The notes under the pieces were generated by a model, which saw only the letters and a program-made list of their open reading frames with translations, had not been told where the DNA came from and made no database searches. Position numbers and translations under genes: made by a program. DNA of 35,142 bases from Gammaproteobacteria bacterium (GTDB lineage Bacteria; Pseudomonadota; Gammaproteobacteria; Methylococcales; Methylomonadaceae), in assembly GCA_024277935.1 (NCBI GenBank), contig JAJRUF010000143.1, forward strand, positions 1-35,142, in the 5' to 3' direction. Of this stretch, positions 25,401 through 34,552 are shown piece after piece. Each line of letters opens with the position of its first letter. The stretch's first letter is position 1.

Positions 25401-28400
25401 CATTAATTTAGAAGCTCAGCGTGGCTTTATGGTGGTTGAGCAAGGTGCAAAAATTGATGTTTCAGGCTCAGCGGCGGCACTTGATGTTGCTATTAATGGC
25501 TTGGCAAGTAATGGTTATCAACACCGTGTAATAGGTTCTGATGGTGGGTCGATTAATGTTATTGCTGCAGAGGGTATTGCTCTGGAAGGTGATATGCAGG
25601 CGACAGCAGGAAGTCATGTAAACTTTGCTGGCTCCTTGTCTGTTGAATTAAGCAGAGGTAATCAAAACCTTCCTGTAGACCCGGCAGACAGTGCAACTTT
25701 TCCTACCGGCCCTTTAGTTATTAGTATTAGCCAGCAGTCTGAGAATATTATTTCTAATAAATACCATTTTGGCGATGCATTGAATGGTGCATTACCTGGA
25801 CAGGCTAATGTGTATGCAGACAAACTAAAGCAAGCTGGTTTTGGTTCAATTGCCTTTAAAACGGAAGATACTATTCAGTTTAAAGGGGGGGTGGATTTAA
25901 GCACACAAAGAGCTTTGTCAATGGATGCTTCCTCGATAGCCTGGGTAGCTAATACAGGGCAGGCTGGTAATATGGTTAATTTAAAAGCACCACATCTTGC
26001 TATGGGTTCATCATTAAATCAACAGGTAGTGGGTGCTTCTGTTTTGGGTGATGGGGTTTTAAATTTTCAATCTGAATGGATGCAATTATTTGGTGCAATT
26101 AAAGTTAATGGAGCTAAACAACTTAGTTTGACTAGCCATAACGATATTCAGCTTGTAGCTAATCATTTATCAAATGTTAATGATTTTGCTGGGGAATTGG
26201 TGACAGCGGCAAATTTAAATCTAACAGCAAGTAAGATTTATCCAAGCTCATTGTCACATTATCGTTTAGTGGTGGAAAACAACCCAGAAGGCACAATTAA
26301 TATTTCATCAACTGATGGTAATAAAGCAACGCCATTATCCGCAGGTGGAGAATTAACGCTGCAGGCAAAATATATAAACCAAGGCGGAACCCTACTTGCA
26401 CCTCTAGGGCAGATAAATCTTGAAGCAGAAAAAACCCTTAAATTAGCAGATGGTAGTGTGACTTCTGTGTCAGCAGAGGGTTTGTTGATTCCGTTGGGTA
26501 ATGTAGTTGACGGCTTGGACTGGCTATATCCTCTAGCTTTAAATGTGTTGCCGGAATTATCCAGTGGTAATTTACTGTTTGGTTTAAACACCAACCTGGA
26601 TAAGAAAATTTTATTGAAATCTCCTGATATTGTTAAACAAAAAAATGCAGTTGTCGATTTAGCGGGTGGTGGTGATATATTTTCTTATGAATTTATCCCT
26701 GGCTTAGGGGGGTCGTATGATTATCTGCAACCGAGTAAGAAAGGTAACGGTTCCTATAAAGGTGGCTTTGCAATTTTACCAACGCTTGGTACTAGCTTTG
26801 CCCCGATAGATCATTACCAGAGTAAATTTTTTAATTTTGCAGCTGGGGAAACTGTTGTTTTAAATGGTACAAATGGATTGCCTAGTGGGGAGTTTGCTAA
26901 GCTACCAGCGCATTATGCTTTATTACCCGGTGCATATTTAGTGACACCTATTAGCAATACGCTCGATCAAGGTCAAACAACCCAAACCATTGATGGAAGA
27001 GCTATTGTGAGTGGGTATTCTTCAATTGCTGGAACAGCTAAGGGGGGTGGAAGGTTTAGTGGCTATATGCTTGAAAATGGTGCTCAGGTAAGGAAACAAT
27101 CTGAATATGTTTCTTATACAGGTGATAAATTTTTGCTCAAGCAGGCATTAAAAAATGAAACACGTACGCCTACATTAGCACGAGATGGTGGTTTAGTTTC
27201 TATACAGGCTCAGACCCGTTTAATCATGGACGGTGTGTTTAATGTACAGGCAGTTAATGGAATTGGGGCAAAAATGGATATTGCTGCTGATAATATTCGT
27301 GTAATGAAAAATTTAAGTGGCGTGCAACAATCAGGCGTGCTGGAAATTTTAGCAAGTAATTTAACCGGTTTAAATGTATCTAGTTTGCTTTTGGGTGGAG
27401 AGCGTAAGGCTGGCGATAAACAGGGTGAAACAGCTATTTCGGTCAGTTCTAAAACTATTTCCATAGAAGAAGGTTCGGTTCTTGATGTTGCAGATTTAAT
27501 TGTTGCCGCAAAAGATTCTGTGACCGTTAAGAAGGGTGCAACAGTTGCCGCTTCATCGTTTACTAACAGTGGTGATAAATTACTAAGCATTGATGGAGAC
27601 GGGGCATTGCTTAGAGTTTCGGGTTCTGAGCAAGTTGACTTTAATCGCACAGCCAGTAGCGGTGTAAAAGGAACCTTGAGTGTAGAAGATGGGGCGATTT
27701 TATCGGCTAAACGCTCTATTTTACTGGATTCTAGTTTATCTACTGATGTATCTGGTGAAATAAAAATGGAGAGTGGCTCGCTTAATTTATCGGCTAATAA
27801 CATTAATATTGGTGAAGTAACTTCAGGAATAAGTACAAATGTACTGAATCTTTCAAATGCTGCACTGACTAAGATGTCACTTGATGAATTAGTTTTAACC
27901 AGCCGTAATGCTATTAATTTTTATGGTTCAACAGGTCAGTTAGATACTAATGGTGTTTTTCAGCAACTGGCTGGTGGTCAAATAAATCCTTTACAAATTT
28001 CTCGCCTAAGTATTAATGCTACAGGTATTACTGGGCAAGCGATTAATGGTAATTCAGCAACAGATTCTGTCAATATCAAAGTTAAAGAGCTGGAATTAAA
28101 AAACACCCTGAATGCGATTAACTCATTACCTGCAACAGGCGCGGGTATAGTTAATATTGAAGCTGATAATATGCTGACGGGTGATGGAAAATTTGCTATT
28201 GATGGTTTTAATAAGGTTAATATGGTTGTTAATAAGCAACTTACGGCTGAAGGAGTCGGTAGTCTTGATGTTAATGCTGATTTGGAAGTCAAAACGCCTG
28301 TATTAACTGCACGTAGTCGAGGAGATTATCAATTTAATGCAAAAGGTCATTCGGCTGTCTTTAATGGTATGGGTGTCAAGGGTGTTGTAAGTCATAAAGA

Positions 28401-31400
28401 TTTAACAGGCAAGCTATCGGTAACAGCAGATAAAGTCACTGTTAATACCAGAGTGGATATTGCTTCCGGTGTTTTTGATGTAACTGCATTGAAGGCTGAT
28501 GTTGTTATTGGTGATCAGGCAGTGATTGATTTGTCTGGTCGGGAATTTAATTTTGCTGACATCACTAAAAATACGACAGGTGGAAACTTAAATCTACGTG
28601 CTGATAAAGGGGATATTCATTTTTACCAAGGATCCAGCGTAAATCTAAATGCAGGTGGAAATAGTCAGCAAGGTGGGCACCTTAAATTACAGGCCTTAAA
28701 TGGAAATGCATTTATGCAAGGTAATTACCAGGCACATGGAGGTAGTGTCGATATTGATGTTTCAGGTTTTCAAACTCAAAGTAATTTTGATACGTTGTTT
28801 GGAGCCTTGACTAATGCCGGGGTAACTAAATCAATTGATTATAGAAGTGCAAAGCAGGATATTACCGTGTCAGCTGGGAATTCAGTTGTTGCTGAGTATG
28901 TTAAGCTAGCAGCTGATAACGGTGCGGTAATAATTGCGGGAATAATTAATGCAGATGCTAAGGAAAATAGCCGTATAGAATTAATTGCTGGAAAAGAGCT
29001 GATTTTAACGGATACTGCGGAGCTAACTGCGCAAACAAATACAGATAAAAAAGGTGGCAAGGTTTTATTATCGACTACCGATACCGTAAAGGGTGGTATT
29101 AAGATTCAAACAGCCTCTGTTATTAATGTAGGAAACCAGTCTGATGAAAAGGGAACGGTAATATTAAGAGCTCCGCGGTTAGATACAGATAATAACGGCA
29201 CTGATGATAGTATTAATATCACTCAGGTTGCGGGTAGTATAAATGGAGTTACGGGTGGTGGTTTTTATGCTGAAGGGGTGAAAATTTATACCGATGTAGA
29301 TGGTAATATTACTTCAGCTGACACAGCAAAATATAAAAATGATGCATCGGCTTATATGTCAGTGACTAGAGTTGATGGGTTGAATTCAAATTTAAAACTA
29401 CGTCCTGGAATAGAGGTTCAATATGACGGCAATCTTAATGTATTAACGGCTATTGATACGGTAAATTGGCGTTATTTCGGTGATACTGTGGGGCAGTTGG
29501 CTTTAAGAGCAACCGGGGATATAAATGTAAAACATTCTATTTCAGACGGATATAAAGCTAGAAAATTACAAAAAGGAAACTCCTGGTCTCTTGTTATGGC
29601 ATCTGGAGCTGATTTAAGTTCGGCTGATTTGAGTGCTGTTTTAGATAGAGGTGATATTAATCTCGGAAATAACGTAACTGTTCGTACGGGTAATGGAAAT
29701 ATTAGTATGTTCTCTGCTGGTGATGTTAATTTTGCCAGTCAAACTTCGGTAATCTATAACATGGGTAGACAGGATGTTGAATCACCTTATGGGCCAGTTA
29801 GGGGTGCTAATAGACTAGGTTATGAATACCCTGTCAATGGAGGAGATATTGAAATTGTTGCAGGGGGGAATATTAATGGAGCCCAATCTAGGCAGTTTAT
29901 TAACCAATGGCTAATTCGTAAAAATAAAATTGGTAGAGGCGGGGCCGGCATTATTTCTTGGGGGGTAAAGCTTAATAGCTCAGCATTTCAACAAAATATT
30001 GGCTCATTTGGTGGGGGTAATGTTACGCTTGCCTCAGCTGGAGACATTAATAATCTATCCATAATGATGCCTACAACGGGTAAGCCTCAGAGTAAAGGTA
30101 ATGCACCTATTGAGTTTGGCGGTGGAAATATGCAGGTATTTGCGGATGGGAATATTTCCGGAGGTGCTTATTATACGGGTAAAGGTAAAGCAGAGCTTAG
30201 AGCAGGAAAATCTATTAAAGGTGGAGCTAAATTCACTAATGGCCCTGTTATCGCAATGGGGGACAGCCAGTTTAAGCTGACAGCAGGTGATGATATTCAT
30301 ATATCATCAGTGATAGACCCCATGATATTGCATGATAAAGGCGTTAATTTCTTTAGTTATACTAACAACAGTGCGATCTCTTTATCATCATTATCAGGTG
30401 ATATTTATTTATCAGCCAATAACGGTAGCATTTTACAGCAACAGATGGGTAGCCAAGTGTATAAGGGGAATATATCCGGTCTTTACCCGGGTATCCTAAA
30501 TGCCACGGCAGCAAATGGCAGTATTTTACTGAAGAATGATATTTCACTGTTTCCTTCTACTAAAGGGCAACTTAATTTGTTGGCGGAGTATCATATTCGT
30601 CCTGTAGCTTCTAATGGATCAAGAGTTAATATTGCGATGTCTGATGCGGATGCAAGCAAGTTTCCGCGAGCCGTAAATGCGGTTAAGGCGACGGATTTAA
30701 ATGGTTCAAATAGCAGGCTAAACCCATTTAATTTCCAGTTAAAGTCAAAAATTCATGCTACGGTGTCTCCGCACAATAATAGTTCAGACCCTGTTAGGCT
30801 AATAGCTAAAAAGGGAAATATTGAAAGTCTTCAGATGAATTTTCCTAAACGTAGCATTATTGAAGCAGGAAAAGACTATACAAAAAATAAATTATATATT
30901 CAGCATGTGAATAACGGTGATTATTCTGTTATTAGTGCAGGGAGGGATTTAACCTCTGCCAGTGGTCGTGATTTGGTTTCAGGGGCAAAAGACTCAAATA
31001 ATGATTCAATTAATATAGCGGGCCCAGGTGATGTACTGTTTAAAACAGGGCGAAATTTAGATTTAGGTCGTTCTGAAGGTATTGTTTCGGTTGGTAACCA
31101 ATTAAATCCTCAATTAGCAACTGATGCGGGTGCAAATTTGACATTCTTAGTGGGTGTTCCTAATCAACCTGAATATATAAAATTTATTCAGCAAATGAAT
31201 AAGTTTCGGTTAGATAACGCAGGAAATGCGCTTACACAAAGCCGCTTGTTTAAAGTGATTGAAGTTTTAGCAGGCTATGATGATATAAAAAGCATTGATT
31301 CGGCAACAATGAATAAATTGATTATGCCACTATTTTTTACAGCATTAAAAGAGGGAGGTAAAGCTGAGTCTTTGGGGAATGTTCTGGGAAATAAAATGGG

Positions 31401-32397
31401 ATTTCAGGTAATTGAAACCTTATTCCCGGAACATAAAGCGCAAGGAGATTTGAAGATGTTTTTTAGTTCAATTCAGACTCAAAATGGGGGTGACATTAAT
31501 ATTGCCGTACCAGGCGGTGGTGTTAATGTGGGTTTAGCTAGTAGTTCAGATAAAAATGCAACTGAAAAGAAAACATTAGGTATTCTTGCTCTAGGTGAAG
31601 GTGAGATAAATACATTTCTGCGAGATAATTTAGATGTAAACCAATCAAGAATGTTTACTTTAGGAGGTGAGGATATTTTAGTCTGGTCTTCTGAAGGAGA
31701 TATTGATGCGGGTAAGGGAGCTAAGGCGGCATTTTCAACTTTACCTCCACAGTTTAGTTATGTAGATGATAAAGTCGTCGTTGAACCTCAGCCCAATGTT
31801 GCGGGAAGTGGAATAAATGCAGACTTTAAAGCGTTATCTGCAAATGAAATAACAAATCTTCTTCGGGCACAAACAGATAAATCCAAGAATAGTGCTGTAA
31901 GCAAGCTGGCAGTTGATATTAAGAAATATAAAAATGGCGAGGCGAATATTACTGATGCTATCAAATCAATAAGACTGGCTATTGCACCAAAGAAAGAAAT
32001 AACAACTAGAAATGGTTTACAAGGAATCCAGGGAAGTGGCTTCCTGTTTGCTCCAAAAGGTATTATTAATGCAAGTGAGGCGGGTATTTCGGCTAATAAT
32101 TTATTTATTGTAGCCAAAGCAGTTTTGGGTGCAAACAATATTTCAATTAGTGGTACATCGGTTGGTGTTTCTTCTGATACAGGGTCTGTTGCTCCAGTAA
32201 CAGGTTTGAGTAGTAATACCGCAGCCAGTGTAAGTAAAGCCGCAGAAAAGTCAGTTCAAAATAATTCGTCTGAAAGTGATGAAAAACAAATCGCATTAGG
32301 CATGTTAAGTGTTGATGTGGTGGGTTTTGGTTCTGAAGACGGTAAACAAGCTTGTCAAAAAACTAAGGGCAAAGGAAAGGGAGCTTGTAATTCTTAA
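22447..32397 (+). CDS. Giant filamentous-haemagglutinin family exoprotein (TpsA)
   Basis: The 3316-residue protein is the likely cargo of the adjacent translocator. A long signal peptide ends near PVQA (residue 44). The TPS/haemagglutination domain follows (about 45-165), with NWKSFNIG, FTQPNASSIALNRI, the NQNG variant of the NPNG motif (LINQNGFIFG) and VASLVAST. A very long body of beta-helix type repeats with many GG-D-I turns comes next. From about residue 2490 it matches the DUF3739 family end region: FGGGNVTLASAGDINNLSI, ILVWSSEGDIDAGKGAK and GFLFAPKGIINASEAGI. It ends in a Lys/Gly-rich tail with two cysteines (ACQKTKGKGKGACNS). No C-terminal toxin domain is seen. Probably an adhesin or matrix fibre. 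Confidence 0.92.
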   Translation: MVNKKLNNKQQQEGVSFNLKPTTAAVRLALTGMLASSIFSPVQAELPVAAANWVHSKDSANMEVIGNKLQINQLKNKVTLNWKSFNIGVNNHVNFTQPNASSIALNRIGQNDPSRILGKLTANGQIYLINQNGFIFGKNSIINVASLVASTHNISDEAFNKGITEIFDKSKSGDAAFELKDAFKLDAKNNKILKKILIEKGANIIAGDNGNIIIVAPEIENNGTIQTGDFGQIILVSSQDKVYLQQADSDSFKRLLVEVDTGGKVSNFGDLITKQGDITMAGFMVNQSGRVNATTASTINGTVHLLAREGHQKLGNKLIASRTTRNKADEDGLGQVATVTLAGTTAISADSNAGTDVDGQNQPQSVVDISAHTVVFKSSSRIVAPDAQVNVMASDNVNSPLTGTSGHIVVEKGGVIDVSGVKGVAVSLQRNIGEVDAISSLVLRDSPNQRGGILAGEKLAIDLRKETKIVDVTGAKKIIQRSVTERLAKGGDITLTASGDIDIQNGAFIDISGGSVNYQDGYITTTQIVNQFGRQFDISDANPDDKFIAIFNQTHFEKGYTEGKDAGSLTLKTKSLNWDGSLAAQALNGRYQRTEKSRAVGGGFSVDLAAFNSFQNLAFQNSNALTQLALSGLQSFSLKTRGQVLIAKDANLNFSPFSNVSISAQGIQHQGQIYTAGGDINFDVIIGSIELSSGSVLDVSGRWVNDNASLLRGQIPTEAIAIDGGNISLISKDKLIAAKGARIYADGGGRLSSFKKLTSGLGGSIDLTASSSVRRTQLSFAGADISAKSLSKNGRLNLSSNQFEIDNKTYFDTQTGVNHIAAGDALFSTFYSVSLKAKSDITLTELANIDLRQNNLQVNGSYIYQQSSQSIKGITNLVRLPEYTQSSTKFSLFAGNNIKMLNGSSIISEARSEIAMTANKKVFVDGVISAPAGKINLKIAALNSGRFEADQSVWLGKHANLSVKGTINLDLDPNFRTGTVLAGGDINLEAQRGFMVVEQGAKIDVSGSAAALDVAINGLASNGYQHRVIGSDGGSINVIAAEGIALEGDMQATAGSHVNFAGSLSVELSRGNQNLPVDPADSATFPTGPLVISISQQSENIISNKYHFGDALNGALPGQANVYADKLKQAGFGSIAFKTEDTIQFKGGVDLSTQRALSMDASSIAWVANTGQAGNMVNLKAPHLAMGSSLNQQVVGASVLGDGVLNFQSEWMQLFGAIKVNGAKQLSLTSHNDIQLVANHLSNVNDFAGELVTAANLNLTASKIYPSSLSHYRLVVENNPEGTINISSTDGNKATPLSAGGELTLQAKYINQGGTLLAPLGQINLEAEKTLKLADGSVTSVSAEGLLIPLGNVVDGLDWLYPLALNVLPELSSGNLLFGLNTNLDKKILLKSPDIVKQKNAVVDLAGGGDIFSYEFIPGLGGSYDYLQPSKKGNGSYKGGFAILPTLGTSFAPIDHYQSKFFNFAAGETVVLNGTNGLPSGEFAKLPAHYALLPGAYLVTPISNTLDQGQTTQTIDGRAIVSGYSSIAGTAKGGGRFSGYMLENGAQVRKQSEYVSYTGDKFLLKQALKNETRTPTLARDGGLVSIQAQTRLIMDGVFNVQAVNGIGAKMDIAADNIRVMKNLSGVQQSGVLEILASNLTGLNVSSLLLGGERKAGDKQGETAISVSSKTISIEEGSVLDVADLIVAAKDSVTVKKGATVAASSFTNSGDKLLSIDGDGALLRVSGSEQVDFNRTASSGVKGTLSVEDGAILSAKRSILLDSSLSTDVSGEIKMESGSLNLSANNINIGEVTSGISTNVLNLSNAALTKMSLDELVLTSRNAINFYGSTGQLDTNGVFQQLAGGQINPLQISRLSINATGITGQAINGNSATDSVNIKVKELELKNTLNAINSLPATGAGIVNIEADNMLTGDGKFAIDGFNKVNMVVNKQLTAEGVGSLDVNADLEVKTPVLTARSRGDYQFNAKGHSAVFNGMGVKGVVSHKDLTGKLSVTADKVTVNTRVDIASGVFDVTALKADVVIGDQAVIDLSGREFNFADITKNTTGGNLNLRADKGDIHFYQGSSVNLNAGGNSQQGGHLKLQALNGNAFMQGNYQAHGGSVDIDVSGFQTQSNFDTLFGALTNAGVTKSIDYRSAKQDITVSAGNSVVAEYVKLAADNGAVIIAGIINADAKENSRIELIAGKELILTDTAELTAQTNTDKKGGKVLLSTTDTVKGGIKIQTASVINVGNQSDEKGTVILRAPRLDTDNNGTDDSINITQVAGSINGVTGGGFYAEGVKIYTDVDGNITSADTAKYKNDASAYMSVTRVDGLNSNLKLRPGIEVQYDGNLNVLTAIDTVNWRYFGDTVGQLALRATGDINVKHSISDGYKARKLQKGNSWSLVMASGADLSSADLSAVLDRGDINLGNNVTVRTGNGNISMFSAGDVNFASQTSVIYNMGRQDVESPYGPVRGANRLGYEYPVNGGDIEIVAGGNINGAQSRQFINQWLIRKNKIGRGGAGIISWGVKLNSSAFQQNIGSFGGGNVTLASAGDINNLSIMMPTTGKPQSKGNAPIEFGGGNMQVFADGNISGGAYYTGKGKAELRAGKSIKGGAKFTNGPVIAMGDSQFKLTAGDDIHISSVIDPMILHDKGVNFFSYTNNSAISLSSLSGDIYLSANNGSILQQQMGSQVYKGNISGLYPGILNATAANGSILLKNDISLFPSTKGQLNLLAEYHIRPVASNGSRVNIAMSDADASKFPRAVNAVKATDLNGSNSRLNPFNFQLKSKIHATVSPHNNSSDPVRLIAKKGNIESLQMNFPKRSIIEAGKDYTKNKLYIQHVNNGDYSVISAGRDLTSASGRDLVSGAKDSNNDSINIAGPGDVLFKTGRNLDLGRSEGIVSVGNQLNPQLATDAGANLTFLVGVPNQPEYIKFIQQMNKFRLDNAGNALTQSRLFKVIEVLAGYDDIKSIDSATMNKLIMPLFFTALKEGGKAESLGNVLGNKMGFQVIETLFPEHKAQGDLKMFFSSIQTQNGGDINIAVPGGGVNVGLASSSDKNATEKKTLGILALGEGEINTFLRDNLDVNQSRMFTLGGEDILVWSSEGDIDAGKGAKAAFSTLPPQFSYVDDKVVVEPQPNVAGSGINADFKALSANEITNLLRAQTDKSKNSAVSKLAVDIKKYKNGEANITDAIKSIRLAIAPKKEITTRNGLQGIQGSGFLFAPKGIINASEAGISANNLFIVAKAVLGANNISISGTSVGVSSDTGSVAPVTGLSSNTAASVSKAAEKSVQNNSSESDEKQIALGMLSVDVVGFGSEDGKQACQKTKGKGKGACNS

Positions 32398-32422
32398 TAA
32401 ACATTAAGTTAAGAAAGAAAAT

Positions 32423-32491
32423 GTAGGATGTGCTGAGGCACGAAGCGCATCAACCAGCTAATGATGCGCTTCGTGCCTCAGCACATCCTAC
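32423..32491. repeat. Perfect 29-base inverted repeat after the exoprotein gene
   Basis: Left arm 32423-32451 (starts GTAGGATGTGCTGAGG) and right arm 32463-32491 are exact inverted complements around an 11-base loop. Outside it, TTAAGAAA (32408 region) and TTTCTTAA (32496 region) extend the pairing imperfectly. It looks like a REP-type element and may also act as terminator for the exoprotein gene. Its inner part AAGCGCATC/GATGCGCTT equals the hairpin at 8751-8778. Confidence 0.8.
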
Positions 32492-32563
32492 TTAATTTCT
32501 TAATTTAATGTAAGTAAGCATTGGTTTGTCTATAGCCATGATTATTAAATCAGAATATTTTCA

Positions 32564-32583
32564 ATTTGTAATACGTTTGTAAT
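32564..32583. promoter_or_regulatory. Operator-like element, copy 3, upstream of the ExbB-fusion gene
   Basis: ATTTGTAATACGTTT (32564-32578) is identical over 15 bases to copy 1 in the regulator/riboswitch control region. It forms a direct repeat TTTGTAAT (32565-32572 and 32576-32583). It lies about 50 bases before the ATG. An AAATAAAT tract follows at about 32600, as after copy 2. Confidence 0.6.
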
Positions 32584-32629
32584 GTATTTTTGGCAAAATT
32601 AAATAAATAAAATCTTAGTGGGAATAAAA

Positions 32630-34471
32630 ATGAGAGGCATTACTTTTATTGGCTTGATGCTAATGCTAGTTTCATCCGCGCAGGCATCCTGGTGGAATGA
32701 TAGTTGGACATATAAGAAAAAAATCAGTTTGGATAAAGTTGCATTGCAACAGAATGGTATTACAACAGATTCAAGCCCTTTAGCACTTATCAGGCTACAT
32801 ACAGGTAATTTTTCATATTTTCTGGATATAGCAGAAGCTGGTAAAGATATTCGCTTTATTGCTAATGATGATAAAACTCCACTAAAATTTTCTATCGAGA
32901 AATTTGATCCTATTAATGAAATGGCTTTAATTTGGGTTAAGCTGCCTGAAAATATAGCTGTTGCGGAACAGCCTGTTATCTGGATGTATTATGGAAATCA
33001 GACTGCGACAGACGGACAGGATAAAACAGGTATTTATACAGCTGATCAGGCTGTGGTTTATCAGTTTTCACAAGCCAGTGTGGAAGATGCGACGGCTTAT
33101 GCTAATAACCCGGTAGAAAGTACAGCAACAAATAGTATGGGAGGAGTTGTTGCGGGTGCGGCACAATTTAATGGTGAGCAGTTAATTAGAATGGCTGACT
33201 CACCCTCTTTGACAATGAATTTAGAAAAAGGCTGGGCAATTTCTGCCTGGGTAAGGCTAGATGAAGCACAAGCTGAGCAGATACTATTTCAACGTGGCGG
33301 TGGACGTTTTACGTTAGCGATAAATGAGCAAAATTTATTTGTTAATGTCGTGGATAGTGCAGGGCAGGTGCAAACATTGCTATCTAGCACAACACCTTTA
33401 TCTATTGGTAGCTGGCAGTATATTGTTGTGACGGCTGATTCTACGGCAATAAATTTATATATTGATGGAGCTGTTGTTGCTAGCTTGCCAATTGACCAAG
33501 TATTGGCTGATAAGCTTGCGGACTTATCAGGCGATATTACTTTAGGTGCAGATGCTACGGGTTTAAAAGGCTTTAAAGGCTTAATGGATGAATTTAGTAT
33601 TAACACTCAGATAATCCCTGAAAGCAGGGTTAAGTTTGCTTATAAAATGCAAGGTTTAGGGGGCTCATTATTAGTTTATGGTGATGATATTTCAGATCAA
33701 GATAGTGATACTGACGGTGAGCCTTCTTATATCGTTGCAACGTTAAATAACGTATCAACCGATGGCTGGGTTGTTATTGGTTCTTTGGCTGTGATGCTTC
33801 TGGTTAGCTGGTTAGTGATGCTTATGAAAGGTATTGTGCTAACTAAGGTGAGAAAAGAAAATAAGAAATTTATTAAGGAATTTGAGGCACTGGATGTCCA
33901 GCAAATGGAGTCTTTAAATCGTAAAGACTCTGAAGATGATGAAGAGGCTGAAGAATCTCCTTTAATGCTTTCTTTAACAGGCGGGCATGAAAAATTTCAA
34001 GGCTCTTCTCTTTATCGAATTTATCACACGGGGGTGGAAGAAATTAACCACCGCTTACCTAAAGCGGTGGGGGCAGATGTTGCGAAAACAGGTGTCATAA
34101 TGAGTAGCCAGACTATTGAAGCAATAAGGTCAAGTATGGAAGCTGTGATGGTAAGAGAAAACCAAAAACTCAATTCACAAATGGTGTTATTGACCATTGC
34201 TATTAGTGGAGGTCCATTTTTAGGTTTATTGGGGACTGTCCTTGGGGTGATGATTACATTTTCAGCCATTGCTATTCAGGGTGAAGTTAATGTAAATGCT
34301 ATTGCACCCGGGGTTGCAGCTGCACTGGCAACAACTGTTGCAGGTTTAATTGTCGCGATTCCGGCCTTGTTTGGGTATAACTATTTAGGTAGCCGGATTA
34401 AAGAAACAAGTGCAGATATGTATGTTTTTGTTGATGAATTTGTGGCTAAGCTTGCTGAGCGGTATAGCTGA
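32630..34471 (+). CDS. DUF2341-LamG-ExbB fusion: proton channel with large periplasmic domain
   Basis: The ATG at 32630 follows GTGGGA; an in-frame GTG at 32618 is less likely. The 613-residue protein has a signal peptide (cleavage near AQA-S, residue 19) and a DUF2341 segment starting WWNDSWTYKKKISLD. A LamG/concanavalin-like domain follows (about 165-330, GWAISAWVRLDEAQ and INLYIDGAVVASL), then a membrane helix (about 379-402), a cytoplasmic stretch with an acidic cluster, and two C-terminal helices of the MotA/TolQ/ExbB type (GGPFLGLLGTVLGVM and AALATTVAGLIVAIPALFGY). This is ExbB topology with an enlarged periplasmic N-terminus. ExbD and a TonB-like gene follow directly. Confidence 0.9.
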   Translation: MRGITFIGLMLMLVSSAQASWWNDSWTYKKKISLDKVALQQNGITTDSSPLALIRLHTGNFSYFLDIAEAGKDIRFIANDDKTPLKFSIEKFDPINEMALIWVKLPENIAVAEQPVIWMYYGNQTATDGQDKTGIYTADQAVVYQFSQASVEDATAYANNPVESTATNSMGGVVAGAAQFNGEQLIRMADSPSLTMNLEKGWAISAWVRLDEAQAEQILFQRGGGRFTLAINEQNLFVNVVDSAGQVQTLLSSTTPLSIGSWQYIVVTADSTAINLYIDGAVVASLPIDQVLADKLADLSGDITLGADATGLKGFKGLMDEFSINTQIIPESRVKFAYKMQGLGGSLLVYGDDISDQDSDTDGEPSYIVATLNNVSTDGWVVIGSLAVMLLVSWLVMLMKGIVLTKVRKENKKFIKEFEALDVQQMESLNRKDSEDDEEAEESPLMLSLTGGHEKFQGSSLYRIYHTGVEEINHRLPKAVGADVAKTGVIMSSQTIEAIRSSMEAVMVRENQKLNSQMVLLTIAISGGPFLGLLGTVLGVMITFSAIAIQGEVNVNAIAPGVAAALATTVAGLIVAIPALFGYNYLGSRIKETSADMYVFVDEFVAKLAERYS

Positions 34472-34552
34472 TCTAGGTCTTAAGGGCATTGAGTTTTTAG
34501 TACCCTGTGATTTGTTGGCAGGTATATAAATATAAAGATGAAAAAATAAATC

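Noticed and set aside
26272-26283. VENN tetrapeptide in the exoprotein (about residue 1276)
   Set aside because: In CdiA-type toxins VENN marks the start of a C-terminal toxin. Here it is in the middle of a long repeat body, the C-terminus has no toxin domain and no immunity gene follows, so it is chance.
27210-27803. 197-residue minus-strand open frame inside the exoprotein gene
   Set aside because: It is a reverse shadow of the repetitive exoprotein sequence, with no ribosome site or recognisable domain. The same holds for the other minus frames between 22885 and 32138.
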